Shown one piece after another: positions 26,601-35,397 of a stretch of DNA of 64,000 nt. A program made the position numbers and the translations under genes. The notes under the pieces are model-generated. The model was not told the origin of the DNA. It saw only the letters and a program-made list of their open reading frames with translations, and ran no database searches. The stretch is from Psychrobacter sp. LV10R520-6. Lineage in GTDB: Bacteria > Pseudomonadota > Gammaproteobacteria > Pseudomonadales > Moraxellaceae. The stretch lies in NCBI RefSeq assembly GCF_900182925.1, contig NZ_LT900024.1, forward strand, positions 1,798,001 to 1,862,000, written 5' to 3'. Numbering within the stretch: the stretch's first letter is position 1; each line of letters starts with the position of its first letter.

Positions 26601-27947
26601 TTAGTTTAAGATTCCATAAGCAACTAATGCATCGGCAACGCGTTTAAAGCCAACCATGTTCGCGCCCGCCATATAGTCAATATAACCATTTTTAGTTTGG
26701 CCATACTGCTCTGATGCTTCAGCAGCGCTATCATGAATGTCTTTCATAATGCATTTTAAGCGCTCATCCACTTGCTCAAAAGTATCGTATTGGCGTACTG
26801 AGTTTTGTGACATCTCGAGCGCAGATACTGCCACGCCGCCAGCATTAGCCGCTTTACCAGGCGCATAGTGCACCTGATGCAGGCGAATATGATTAATAGC
26901 TTCGGCAGTAAGCGGCATATTAGCCCCTTCTACCACATATTTTACGCCATTCTCAACCAACTGTTTAGCATCGTCTTCATCCACTTCATTCTGGGTCGCT
27001 GATGGGATGATGATATCTGCTTTAATGGGCCATGGCTTTTGCTTAGCAAGCCATTCGCCACCAAAAATATCAACATATTCAGCTAAAGGCTTGCTCTGTT
27101 CTTTCTGAGCTTTTAGCCAATCGATTTTTTCTTGAGTAAAACCACTAGCATCATGTAGCGTACCGCGGGAATCTGATACTGTGATAACGTTGGCACCAAG
27201 GGCGATACATTTTTCGGCAGCATGTAGTGATACGTTACCAGCACCTGATATCAATACTTTTTTACCTTTGATATCTTCTTTTTGAGTGACTAGCATACTT
27301 TCTAGGAAATATACCGCCCCGTAGCCAGTGGCCTCAGTACGCATTAAGCTACCACCAAAACCAACGCCTTTACCGGTAATCACACCAGTAGATTCGCGGG
27401 TTAAGTTTTTGTACATAGCGAACATGTAGTTGACTTCGCGGCCACCTACCCCAATGTCACCGGCTGGTACATCCATGTCTTTACTGATGAAGTGATGCAG
27501 CTCACGCATAAAGGCGTAGCAAAAACGACGAATCTCGTTCTCAGACTTACCTTTAGGATCAAAATCAGAGCCGCCTTTACCGCCGCCGATTGGCAGACCG
27601 GTTAAAGCATTTTTGAAGATTTGTTCAAATCCTAGGAATTTTAAAACAGATTGGGTCACAGTCGGATGAAATCTAAGACCCCCTTTATAAGGACCTAAAG
27701 CGTTATTGAACTGGACACGCCAGCCGCGATTAACTTGCACTTCGCCTTGATCGTTTTCCCAGTTAATACGAAAGTTAAAAATACGATCTGGCTCTACTAA
27801 ACGCTCAAATATCTTTAAGGCTTCATATTCAGGATGCGCGTCATATAACGGCTTGATAGTGATGGCGACTTCTTTTACCGCTTGGACAAATTCTGGTTGA
27901 TGCGCGTATTGGGCTTCAATTTTTTCGATGGCTTGACTGATACTCAT
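26601..27947 (-). CDS. gdhA: glutamate dehydrogenase, hexameric NADP type
   Basis: Interconverts 2-oxoglutarate plus ammonia and glutamate. At 448 residues it matches the small hexameric class (about 447). Substrate-binding lysines are visible at K88 (PYKGGLRF) and K124 (GGGKGGSDFDP). The catalytic region DVPAGDIGVGGREVNYM follows, and the nucleotide fold has GAGNVSLHAAEK. The sequence resembles NADP-specific biosynthetic enzymes, though cofactor choice is not proven by sequence. It is a single gene with its own terminator, close to genes that release glutamate (hut). Confidence 0.93.
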   Translation of the reverse strand: MSISQAIEKIEAQYAHQPEFVQAVKEVAITIKPLYDAHPEYEALKIFERLVEPDRIFNFRINWENDQGEVQVNRGWRVQFNNALGPYKGGLRFHPTVTQSVLKFLGFEQIFKNALTGLPIGGGKGGSDFDPKGKSENEIRRFCYAFMRELHHFISKDMDVPAGDIGVGGREVNYMFAMYKNLTRESTGVITGKGVGFGGSLMRTEATGYGAVYFLESMLVTQKEDIKGKKVLISGAGNVSLHAAEKCIALGANVITVSDSRGTLHDASGFTQEKIDWLKAQKEQSKPLAEYVDIFGGEWLAKQKPWPIKADIIIPSATQNEVDEDDAKQLVENGVKYVVEGANMPLTAEAINHIRLHQVHYAPGKAANAGGVAVSALEMSQNSVRQYDTFEQVDERLKCIMKDIHDSAAEASEQYGQTKNGYIDYMAGANMVGFKRVADALVAYGILN

Positions 27948-28538
27948 ATATCTTCCTTAAAGGTAGAAATTGTGGTCGTTTTAGGTATAAAAACGAATGG
28001 GATTGAAAGCCAACTGATTGTGCCTCTAACAGGCGAAGTAGCTTTTAGATCATATCTGTATGTCATTTTGAGGGTGTCGAAGGCTAACGAATGTCCATCT
28101 CACTCAATGATATGACGGATGATATAACAGACACAAGGTAGAGAATGGTATTTAGCGTGCGCTTAAAAGTCAGATAATTGACTTCGCCTATTTAATTTAC
28201 CCTGATGATTAAAAAATTCAAGCTCATATCGCAACATTAATGTTATTAGCTATAAATAGTTACTTTTACAGACGACAGGTACTATTTATAATTGGCAAAC
28301 TTTAGTAGACTAAAATAATACCAATAGCAGATAAAAGGCTAAAATAGATCTGAAGTGGCAAAGATCCCTACTATTTGGTTCTCAAATAGAAAATGTTATA
28401 TCAATATAGAGAGTAAGGATTTACAATAGGGCGTCTTGAAACACCGCTATTTTTAAAAGTCGTAATTTAAGCACCATAATTTAAGTGTCATAAATAGACA
28501 TTTTTTATTATTCAATAACCAGTTATAGAGACAGCGAT
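27948..28538. other. long gene-free stretch between gdhA and the roadblock gene
   Basis: 591 bases between divergent genes. No reading frame with family features, no RNA gene and no clear hairpin terminator. It is AT-rich in the half near 28540 and presumably holds both promoters. I could not assign specific boxes. Confidence 0.5.
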
Positions 28539-28901
28539 ATGCGTACAGACTCATTCCAACAGATATTGGAAGACTTAAACAGTTCATCATCAGACGTTGA
28601 GGCGTCGGCCCTAATTTCTAACGATGGCCTTATGATTGCCTCAGCACTTCCTTCCGGCATTGATGAAGACCGCGTTGGCGCGATGTCAGCTGCCCTAATA
28701 TCACTAGGGGACCGTGCTGGGCGTGAGCTGGCGCGCGGTAGTATTGATCGTATTATGATTCAAGGCGAAAAAGGCTATGTCATCATGACCTCATCAGGTG
28801 ATGAAGCGGTACTGACCATTATGGCAAAACCAAATGCTAAGCTTGGCTTGATATTCTTGGACATCAAGCGCGCCTCAGAAGCCCTAGCAAAACTTATCTA
28901 G
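28539..28901 (+). CDS. roadblock/LC7-domain protein
   Basis: 120 residues forming one roadblock/LC7 domain: helix FQQILEDLNS, strand ASALISNDGLMIAS, helix DRVGAMSAALISLGDRAGREL, strands IDRIMIQGEKGYVIMTS and AVLTIMAKP, and the final helix FLDIKRASEAL. Roadblock proteins dimerise and, as MglB-type partners, often act on small GTPases, but no MglA-like GTPase is visible in this window. It has no signal peptide or membrane segment. It is the first of five same-strand genes that may form a signalling module. Confidence 0.85.
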   Translation: MRTDSFQQILEDLNSSSSDVEASALISNDGLMIASALPSGIDEDRVGAMSAALISLGDRAGRELARGSIDRIMIQGEKGYVIMTSSGDEAVLTIMAKPNAKLGLIFLDIKRASEALAKLI

Positions 28902-29215
28902 TCAGTGACTCTATCAGCTGCTTTCTATAACTTGCTTACTAATATAGTTTGCTTGTTTTATAAGCATCTTAAATGAAAAACTATCATCTGTCTTATAAAG
29001 ATTAGTTGAGGCCATACATACTGTATGATTTTAATGAGCCAATACAGACTGACGGGTATTAAAGACCTTGCCCCTCAGTACATGTGAGTAAGCTAAGTTT
29101 GATGAGTAATAAACACTAGCAATATATTGCTTATATCGAAACATGTTCTTAGGTTTATGACTCTAATCTAGTTCTTCAATGTTAATGATTACAACGATAA
29201 ATAAAGGAGATTACT
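28902..29215. other. spacer before the PAS gene
   Basis: 314 bases without a recognisable gene or terminator. It ends in a strong AAAGGAG ribosome site for the PAS gene. A separate promoter for the PAS gene is likely but was not identified. Confidence 0.45.
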
Positions 29216-29710
29216 ATGGGTTCTCCACTCCCTGATGCCAATCAGCCAGATACGACAGCTGAGCAAGTCACATTGACTTATCAAGATGGAACTTCACGAA
29301 CTGTTTATGATACTGGTATCGAGCGGCCCTATCCAGACGGCAAGCTCATTGTCTCGCGTACCGATCTAGACGGTGTCCTCACCCATGTGAATGACGCTTT
29401 TATAGAAATCAGTGGTTATGATCGAGGTGAATTAATCGGTAAACAGCATTATATTTTACGCCATCCTGATATGCCAAAAGCCGCCTATAAAGACTTGTGG
29501 AATACCGCAGAGTCTGGCCAAAAATGGCATGGGTATGTCAAAAACTTGTGCAAAGATGGCAGTCATTATTGGGTCTATGCAACCGTCGTTCCTAATGTCC
29601 GTCGCGGCGAAACAGTTGGCTATACCTCGGTCCGCCGTAAGCCATCACGTAGCAAGATAGAGGCGGCTATTGCCCAGTATGCTGAAATGAAACAGAATGA
29701 GGAAGGTTAA
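29216..29710 (+). CDS. stand-alone Aer-type PAS sensor protein
   Basis: 164 residues with one PAS domain (about 35-150) closely resembling the N-terminal FAD-binding PAS of the aerotaxis receptor Aer: VSRTDLDGVLTHVNDAFIEISGY, then the RHPDMP motif, KDLWNTAESGQKWHGYVKN, and HYWVYATVVPN with GYTSVRRKPS. In Aer the RHPDMP region contacts FAD. Here no HAMP, membrane or methyl-accepting domain follows, so output must go through a partner. Strong ribosome site AAAGGAG. Only three bases separate it from the PhnD-like gene, implying co-translation. Confidence 0.85.
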   Translation: MGSPLPDANQPDTTAEQVTLTYQDGTSRTVYDTGIERPYPDGKLIVSRTDLDGVLTHVNDAFIEISGYDRGELIGKQHYILRHPDMPKAAYKDLWNTAESGQKWHGYVKNLCKDGSHYWVYATVVPNVRRGETVGYTSVRRKPSRSKIEAAIAQYAEMKQNEEG

Positions 29711-29713
29711 ATC

Positions 29714-30469
29714 ATGAGTGAACCAATGTATAACCTGTTAATCGCCCCTGATTTTTCGCCTGAGCGTTTTGCAGGCTGGCATATGTTCAACACCTTAATT
29801 CAAAAGCGTGCTGACATTCATATGCATTTAAACACGCCTACCTCTTCTGCTGAACAAGAAGAGCTGATCAAAGCCGGTAACGTGCATATTATTTATGCCA
29901 ATCCATTTGATGCCGCTGAATTAATACGTGAACAAGGCTATCGTGCTATCGCCCGTCCCATCGGAAAATCTGACGAGATGGTTATTGCCGCGTCTGCAAG
30001 TAGCGATATCAACAGCTTAGAAGATATTACTAATGGTGCTACCGTGGCAATGGCAGACAACCGTGACGTCAAACTTATCGGGCTAAGATTGCTTGAGGCC
30101 GTTGATTTAGAAGAAGCAGACTTAAACTGGGACGTGACTGAAAATTATCAAGCAGCCGCGAGAAAAATTATCAAGGGCGATGCTCAAGTAGCGTTCTTTT
30201 TAGCAGAAATATTCCATAGCTTTTCACGCTTGACTAAAACTCAGCTATCAGTACTGATAGAAAGTGATTTAGCGGATATCAGCCACGTACTCTTGATTAA
30301 AGAAAATGTTGCCGATGCGGTGGCTTTAACGGATGCGATTCTTGCTTTTCATAACGATGATGACGGTAAAGAAGCACTCGCTGAGCTGGGTATCCCGCAA
30401 GGCTTTGAGCCCATGAGCGAAGAAGATGCCGAATTTATGATAGATTTGATGGAAACCTTACTTGATTAG
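29714..30469 (+). CDS. cytoplasmic PhnD-like periplasmic-binding-fold protein
   Basis: 251 residues with the two-lobed type II binding fold of phosphate/phosphonate-binding PhnD proteins: YNLLIAPDFSPE, an alternate-lobe segment VHIIYANPFDAAELIREQGYRAIARP, SSDINSLEDITNGATVAMAD, and AARKIIKGDAQVAFFLAEI. Unlike a transport protein it lacks any signal peptide, lipobox or membrane segment, and no permease or ATPase is adjacent. It is therefore probably a cytoplasmic ligand sensor. It is tightly coupled to the PAS gene (3-base gap). The acidic C-terminus ends MIDLMETLLD. Ligand unknown. Confidence 0.72.
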   Translation: MSEPMYNLLIAPDFSPERFAGWHMFNTLIQKRADIHMHLNTPTSSAEQEELIKAGNVHIIYANPFDAAELIREQGYRAIARPIGKSDEMVIAASASSDINSLEDITNGATVAMADNRDVKLIGLRLLEAVDLEEADLNWDVTENYQAAARKIIKGDAQVAFFLAEIFHSFSRLTKTQLSVLIESDLADISHVLLIKENVADAVALTDAILAFHNDDDGKEALAELGIPQGFEPMSEEDAEFMIDLMETLLD

Positions 30470-30594
30470 CAATTTTAATTAGCATCTTGGCTACTATCTT
30501 GATGTGATGGACGCCTGCCCTCTTATTTTTTCAACCTGCTGACGCTGAAAGCTTTACAAACAGTACTGTTGACTATGACCTCAGAGATACTCTT

Positions 30595-31212
30595 ATGAGT
30601 GACTTAACGCTTATTAAAGAAAGTGAAATGGTAGCCCGCCGATTGTTTCGCTTATACTCGCGCAAAATATTTTTGGCGCCGAATAATCGTCATTTTCACG
30701 AACAACGTATTAATGCAGCATTGCTTCTCAATGAAAAAGAGCCTTTACAAGGTGCGGTAGCTGACTTCTTTTATGGCTGCTGGTATGACATTCCTTATGA
30801 CGTTACCAATATGTTTACTCGTATTCAAGGACGCTTGCACCCCCATGTTGAACAAGCTTTTCGCGACTGTATTGATAAGCTAGCTTACATTCAACACAGC
30901 AGTGTGCTTGCAACCCGTTGGAGCGTACTGGTAACACCCTCATTAAACGAGCAAACGCAGCGACTACGTATCAGCAGTGACGATGCTAAGGAAATTGCCA
31001 AAGATATCACAGCTGAGCTTATGATGGCGCGCGATAACGAGGACTGGAACACGATTGAGCAAATCGAAAATGAGTTTTTCTCCCACTGTGTTGCTCGCAA
31101 TGATCGTTTGGCCTTTTCTATCGTCTGGTTTCGCTTGGGCAAGAGTGACTGGCAGTTCGATGAGCGCTGGGATAATTGCCAGCAAAGCCTTGACCAAACT
31201 GTCGAAGCATAG
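30595..31212 (+). CDS. uncharacterised helical protein in the roadblock/PAS set
   Basis: 205 residues, not recognised as a named family. It is soluble, mostly predicted helical and rich in Trp/Arg/Glu. Notable stretches are ARRLFRLYSRKIFLAPNN, VADFFYGCWYDIPYDVTNMF and the C-terminal WFRLGKSDWQFDERWDNC. There is no signal peptide, membrane segment or nucleotide-binding motif. It begins 125 bases after the PhnD-like gene and ends 43 bases before the next gene, on the same strand and before one shared terminator. That suggests joint expression with the PAS and PhnD-like genes. Function unknown. Confidence 0.65.
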   Translation: MSDLTLIKESEMVARRLFRLYSRKIFLAPNNRHFHEQRINAALLLNEKEPLQGAVADFFYGCWYDIPYDVTNMFTRIQGRLHPHVEQAFRDCIDKLAYIQHSSVLATRWSVLVTPSLNEQTQRLRISSDDAKEIAKDITAELMMARDNEDWNTIEQIENEFFSHCVARNDRLAFSIVWFRLGKSDWQFDERWDNCQQSLDQTVEA

Positions 31213-31255
31213 ATGATAACTTTATTAAAGAAGTTCACTATAAAAATTTATATAA

Positions 31256-31879
31256 ATGGTAGCCGCTATGTCTTACTTAAATGTCGATAAAACCTATCTT
31301 ACCCTAACCCCAGCAGGTATCTTTGAAGCGTTTTCACAAAACGAACCCACTGATCAGCAGCTATCACTACAAGCATTACTGTCACACCACGAGACCATGC
31401 TTGCTGGTAATTGGTTGGAGACTTATTCTGATGAATGGCTAGAAGACTTTTTAGAACAAGGCTGGATTGAGAAGCTATCGATCTTTTTACCTGCTCCTAA
31501 CCTACCGTTGGATCAGTTTTTGCCTTATGTGGTGTCAAGCTTATCAGGTAACCGACGCGCTGCGATTGCTTCCGATGAAGGATTTTGCTTGGCGCGGATT
31601 GGCTATAGCCAAGAAGAAGCAGACATGCTGTGTGTCGCCGCCGCTGACTTCTCAGGCTTTATGTTGCGCCAAAAGCAACGCGGCTGGTCAGTAGAGAGCC
31701 AAGCGATTTCATTCTTTCAGCAAGTCGATTTACTGATTCCTGAAACCAGCTTTGTCTTTTTATGGATTGATGGGGCGGGCTACGCTATCATTATCGATGG
31801 TGAGCCACTAACCAATAATCGTGCCTTTGTTGAGCTGGTTTGGGCACTAAAAACATCCGGTCTGCGTTTTGCCAGTTAA
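31256..31879 (+). CDS. uncharacterised protein, possibly a divergent roadblock-like fold
   Basis: Up to 207 residues; a second ATG at 31268 (MSYLNVDK) is an equally plausible start and neither has a strong ribosome site. The N-terminal half is acidic and helical (HHETMLAGNWLETYSDEWLEDFL). The C-terminal half follows the order seen in the roadblock protein at 28539: strand AAIASDEGFCLAR, an Ala-rich helix EADMLCVAAADFSGFMLRQ, strands FVFLWIDGAGYAIII, and a final helix FVELVWALK. This similarity is by eye and needs structure comparison. It is last in the five-gene set and is followed by a terminator. Confidence 0.6.
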   Translation: MVAAMSYLNVDKTYLTLTPAGIFEAFSQNEPTDQQLSLQALLSHHETMLAGNWLETYSDEWLEDFLEQGWIEKLSIFLPAPNLPLDQFLPYVVSSLSGNRRAAIASDEGFCLARIGYSQEEADMLCVAAADFSGFMLRQKQRGWSVESQAISFFQQVDLLIPETSFVFLWIDGAGYAIIIDGEPLTNNRAFVELVWALKTSGLRFAS

Positions 31880-31904
31880 ATTAAGTTAAATCAGTTTTAT
31901 TGAT

Positions 31905-31940
31905 AAGTGCGTTTTGTTTCCTGTTCGGCGCACTTTTTTA
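31905..31940 (+). terminator. terminator after the roadblock/PAS set
   Basis: The stem AAGTGCG / CGCACTT with a 17-base loop is followed by a T run. The loop is longer than ideal. Confidence 0.65.
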
Positions 31941-32284
31941 CAAGCTTACCTTCACACTTCGCAATATAATATTTTTGCGCCTCATCTTCCTTAATCATCA
32001 TTTATTAGTATCCCCGTCTACCCGCTATCAGTAGCCCTTCTCCAAATAACAGTAATACCCCAATAATAAGAATACTCTGCCAAATAACAACAACTTACCT
32101 AGCGATCAGGCATACTATAACCAGTTTAATTATCAACACTTTCTTCTATCTACCTTTTTATACCGCCCTTGTTATTTACATTCTATTTTCTAGATAGTAT
32201 TACCCATTAGATAACATGACCTACCCCCTGATAGTGGCAACCTTTGCCAGATTTTGCACTCTTGCTCTTTTTTTAGGATGGTTT
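31941..32284. other. spacer before the methyltransferase
   Basis: About 340 bases, unusually poor in G on the plus strand, without a convincing gene. The methyltransferase frame could begin at 32216 inside it, which would add a hydrophobic N-terminus; see that entry. Confidence 0.4.
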
Positions 32285-32947
32285 ATGACTTCGCTTACTT
32301 CTGTGCGCGTGCGTTATCAAACGATTGAAATTGGCAATACCGATATTCATGTCTGCACTCTGCGCGATAACCAACAATTCAGCGACCCTGATGACGAGGC
32401 GCTCAACTTAGGTATTTGCTCGGCATCTTGGCCATTATTTGGCGTGATATGGCCGTCAAGCTTGGTGCTAGCCAACCATATGCTCGATTATGATATCGCT
32501 GGCAAGCGTATCCTAGAGGTCGGTTGCGGCATGGCATTATCTAGCCTACTGCTCAATAATCGACACGCAGATATCACAGCGACTGACTATCATCCGACCG
32601 TCGAGTACTTCCTTGATAGAAACACCTTATTGAATAGTAGTAAAGAGATTGCATTTGAGCGCTTAGATTGGGCGCAAGTGAACAGCGGTCTTGGTCGTTT
32701 TGATATGATTATCGGTAGCGATTTACTCTATGAAGACCAACATGTGTCTATATTGGCAGCCTTCATCGAACGTCATGCCAATCCAAACTGTGAAGTGATC
32801 GTCGTTGATCCCGGCCGTGGTCGCAAAAATAAACTGACCGCAAAAATGGCTGAGTTTGGCTTCAGCAGTCATCATATCAAACCGGAAGATACCACTTATT
32901 TAGATATGCCATTTAAAGGTCATATTTTGACGTTTTCGAGGGCGTAA
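32285..32947 (+). CDS. class I SAM-dependent methyltransferase (METTL21/NNT1-like)
   Basis: 220 residues. The SAM-binding glycine loop ILEVGCGMALSS (motif I) is followed by ITATDYHP and the post-motif FDMIIGSDLLYED with VIVVDPGRG. This is the pattern of lysine or small-molecule methyltransferases of the METTL21/nicotinamide N-methyltransferase-like group. The frame is open from an ATG at 32216, but the ATG at 32285 has AGGATGG upstream and avoids a hydrophobic leader, so it is preferred. It converges with the GNAT gene with only 16 bases between. Substrate unknown. Confidence 0.7.
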   Translation: MTSLTSVRVRYQTIEIGNTDIHVCTLRDNQQFSDPDDEALNLGICSASWPLFGVIWPSSLVLANHMLDYDIAGKRILEVGCGMALSSLLLNNRHADITATDYHPTVEYFLDRNTLLNSSKEIAFERLDWAQVNSGLGRFDMIIGSDLLYEDQHVSILAAFIERHANPNCEVIVVDPGRGRKNKLTAKMAEFGFSSHHIKPEDTTYLDMPFKGHILTFSRA

Positions 32948-32963
32948 GGCTTTGAAGAAAAGG

Positions 32964-33548
32964 TTAATTGGCCTTAGTTTTCCGCCATTCCTGCTGATTA
33001 ATTTTATATAAGACATGCTCAGCAAGTACATGGTCTGGCTTAAGCGCAGGATGATAAAAATTGTCCTGCGTGTTGGTCATGCCGAGCCGCTCCATAACTG
33101 ATTGGGAGCGCTTATTAATAACAGCAGTGAAAGAGACCACTTCATCCAGTGCTAGCTCCTCAAAGGCAAACTTTAAAGAGGCATTCGCGGCTTCAGTAGC
33201 ATAGCCTTGTCCCCAAAACTCCTTGCGCAGTCGCCAAGCAATCTCGACACAAGGAGCAAAGTGAAGATCAGCATGCGTTTCATTCAAGCCCACAAAACCG
33301 ATAAAAGCATCACTCTTTTCTGAACCATCTTTTAGACTTACCGCCCAAAATCCCCAACCCTTATCTTTAATGAGCTGCTGACATTTATTCGCAATGATAT
33401 CACTCACTGCTGCTGATAATACCTTAGGAAAATATCGCATCACTTCTGGATCGGCATTCATATCAGCGAATATCGCAAAATCGCTTGGTTGCCACTGCCT
33501 AAGATATAGACGTTCTGTTTCTAATGTCGTTACTGTCATAAAGCTCAA
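32964..33548 (-). CDS. GNAT-family acetyltransferase (RimJ/RimL type)
   Basis: 194 residues of the ribosomal-protein-alanine-acetyltransferase-like GNAT branch. It starts TLETERLYLRQWQPSDFAIF; the acetyl-CoA-binding segment is WRLRKEFWGQGYATEAANASLKFAF, and VNKRSQSVMERLGM-type text (INKRSQSVMERLGM) follows. No partner gene indicates the substrate; it could acetylate a protein N-terminus or a small molecule. Normal length for the family. Confidence 0.82.
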   Translation of the reverse strand: MSFMTVTTLETERLYLRQWQPSDFAIFADMNADPEVMRYFPKVLSAAVSDIIANKCQQLIKDKGWGFWAVSLKDGSEKSDAFIGFVGLNETHADLHFAPCVEIAWRLRKEFWGQGYATEAANASLKFAFEELALDEVVSFTAVINKRSQSVMERLGMTNTQDNFYHPALKPDHVLAEHVLYKINQQEWRKTKAN

Positions 33549-33650
33549 CCCTCACTTGATATGTATTAAATAACGAGACTCTAAAACCTTCATCAAGTAT
33601 CAACTTTCATCAAACATGTTTGGCTTAAATGTTGAAAACTGTCTCAATTT

Positions 33651-35341
33651 TTAGGAAGCTTGACTTGCTTTTTTTCGCAGCTCATGGCGTAATATTTTAC
33701 CGACTGTAGATTTGGGTAGCTCATCTATAAACTCAATGTGACGCGGACGTTTATAACCGGCCAGACTCTCTTTGCAAAAATCTTTAATCTCTTGCTCAGT
33801 GACGCTGTTGTCAGATTTTACGACATAAGCTTTGACTGACTGACCTTGGTTCTCATCATCGACACCGACCACTGAACACTCAGCAACCTTAGGGTGCATC
33901 TCAATGATGTTTTCTACTTCATTCGGAAATACGTTAAAACCACTGACGATGAGCATGTCTTTTTTGCGATCGTATATCTGAATATAGCCCTGCTCATTCA
34001 TTGAGGCCACATCACCTGTTTTGAGGTAGCCATCAACCGTGAAGAAGCTGGCGTTATCGATTCTATGATAACTTGAGATGATATTATCGCCTTTGATACA
34101 CATCTCGCCGACTTCACCCAGCGCGAGAATGTTTCCCTCTTCATCACGGATATTGATGTCAACACCAGGTAGTGGTAAACCAATGTTGCCGTTATACTCA
34201 GTATTGATAAGCGGATTGGCAGTACCGACGCCTAAGCTCTCTGACATGCCCCAGCCTTCAATAATTGGCAAACCGGTAGTATCTTGCCACCTCTTCGCGG
34301 TTGCTGGTGTTGCCGCCATACCACCTGCCAGCGACAACTTTAATTCCGAGAAATCAAGACTCTCAAATTTAGGGTTGTTAAGCAAAGCTTGGTATAAGGT
34401 ATTGACGGCCGGGAAAATATGAAACGGTCGCTGCCCTAATATTTTAACAAAGCCGTCGATATCACGCGGATTGGTCACTAACGTGAGGTGCTGACCCACG
34501 CGTACCCCTAACAGAAAAATAACAAAAGCGTAAATATGGTACAAGGGTAAAGCAATAATAGTATTGATTTGAGTATCTTTAGGCAGATTTTTATAAACAG
34601 GATTGAACCATTCTTCAAATTGAGCGGTCGCTATTACTACATTGTGATGAGTCACTAAAAGTCCTTTGGCAACCCCAGTCGTCCCGCCTGTATATTGCAA
34701 CATCGCTAAATCATCAGGCTGACCCACAGGGCGAGAATAAGACAAGGACTTACCTTGCTTTACTACAGATTTGAAACTGACTACTTTATAGCTTGAGTTC
34801 GACTTTAATCCGTGACTTGGGATGGCCTTTTTAATATGCTTGGCCGCCAAATTCACTACGTTGCCTTTTATCGTTCCCAGCATGTCACCAATCGTGCTAA
34901 TGACTACCGTTTTGACACTAGTCTCATGAATGATTTTTTCTAACGTCTCACAAAATGGCTCTAAGATAAAGATCGCTTGGGCGTCTGAGTCCGTCAATTG
35001 ATGCTTAAGTTCACGTCCGGTATATAAAGGGTTGATGGTCGTGAGAACCATTCCTGCACGAATTACCCCGACAACTATGGGGTAATATTGATTGACATTG
35101 GGCATCATAATGCCAATGGTAGAGCCTTTCGCCAGTCCTAGACTCTGAATCCAGGCTGCGATATCTCGAGATATAGTATCAATCTGCTCATAAGAGTAAG
35201 TCACCCCCCATGTTGGTACTCAGTTCTGTTTGAACATATTTAGCGAATGTATTATCAAAGATAATTAAGTAGCGTTTTATGCTCACACGTTAACTCAGCA
35301 CGTACGCCCTCAGGATAGCTGTCCGTCCAAAATTTATTCAT
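33651..35341 (-). pseudogene. fadD: long-chain-fatty-acid-CoA ligase (FadD type) with two N-terminal frameshifts
   Basis: AMP-forming acyl-CoA synthetase. From 35204 downward 517 codons are intact, with the AMP-binding YTGGTTGVAKG, the GWGMSES motif, YLKTGDVA, and the C-terminal catalytic Lys in PKSTVGKILR. The true start is the ATG at 35339-35341, with ribosome site GGAAGG. It reads MNKFWTDSYPEGVRAELTCE, then stops at TGA after LLNYL. A one-base shift continues DNTFAKYVQTELSTNMG, and a second shift inside a run of six G restores TYSYEQID. Summed length, about 563 codons, equals a full FadD. As written it lacks one uninterrupted frame; a shortened protein from 35204 might still be made. Confidence 0.8.
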
Positions 35342-35397
35342 AACATACCTTCCTTGGTAATTAATGAGTCACTGTTTATAGTAGCATCTACTATTTT

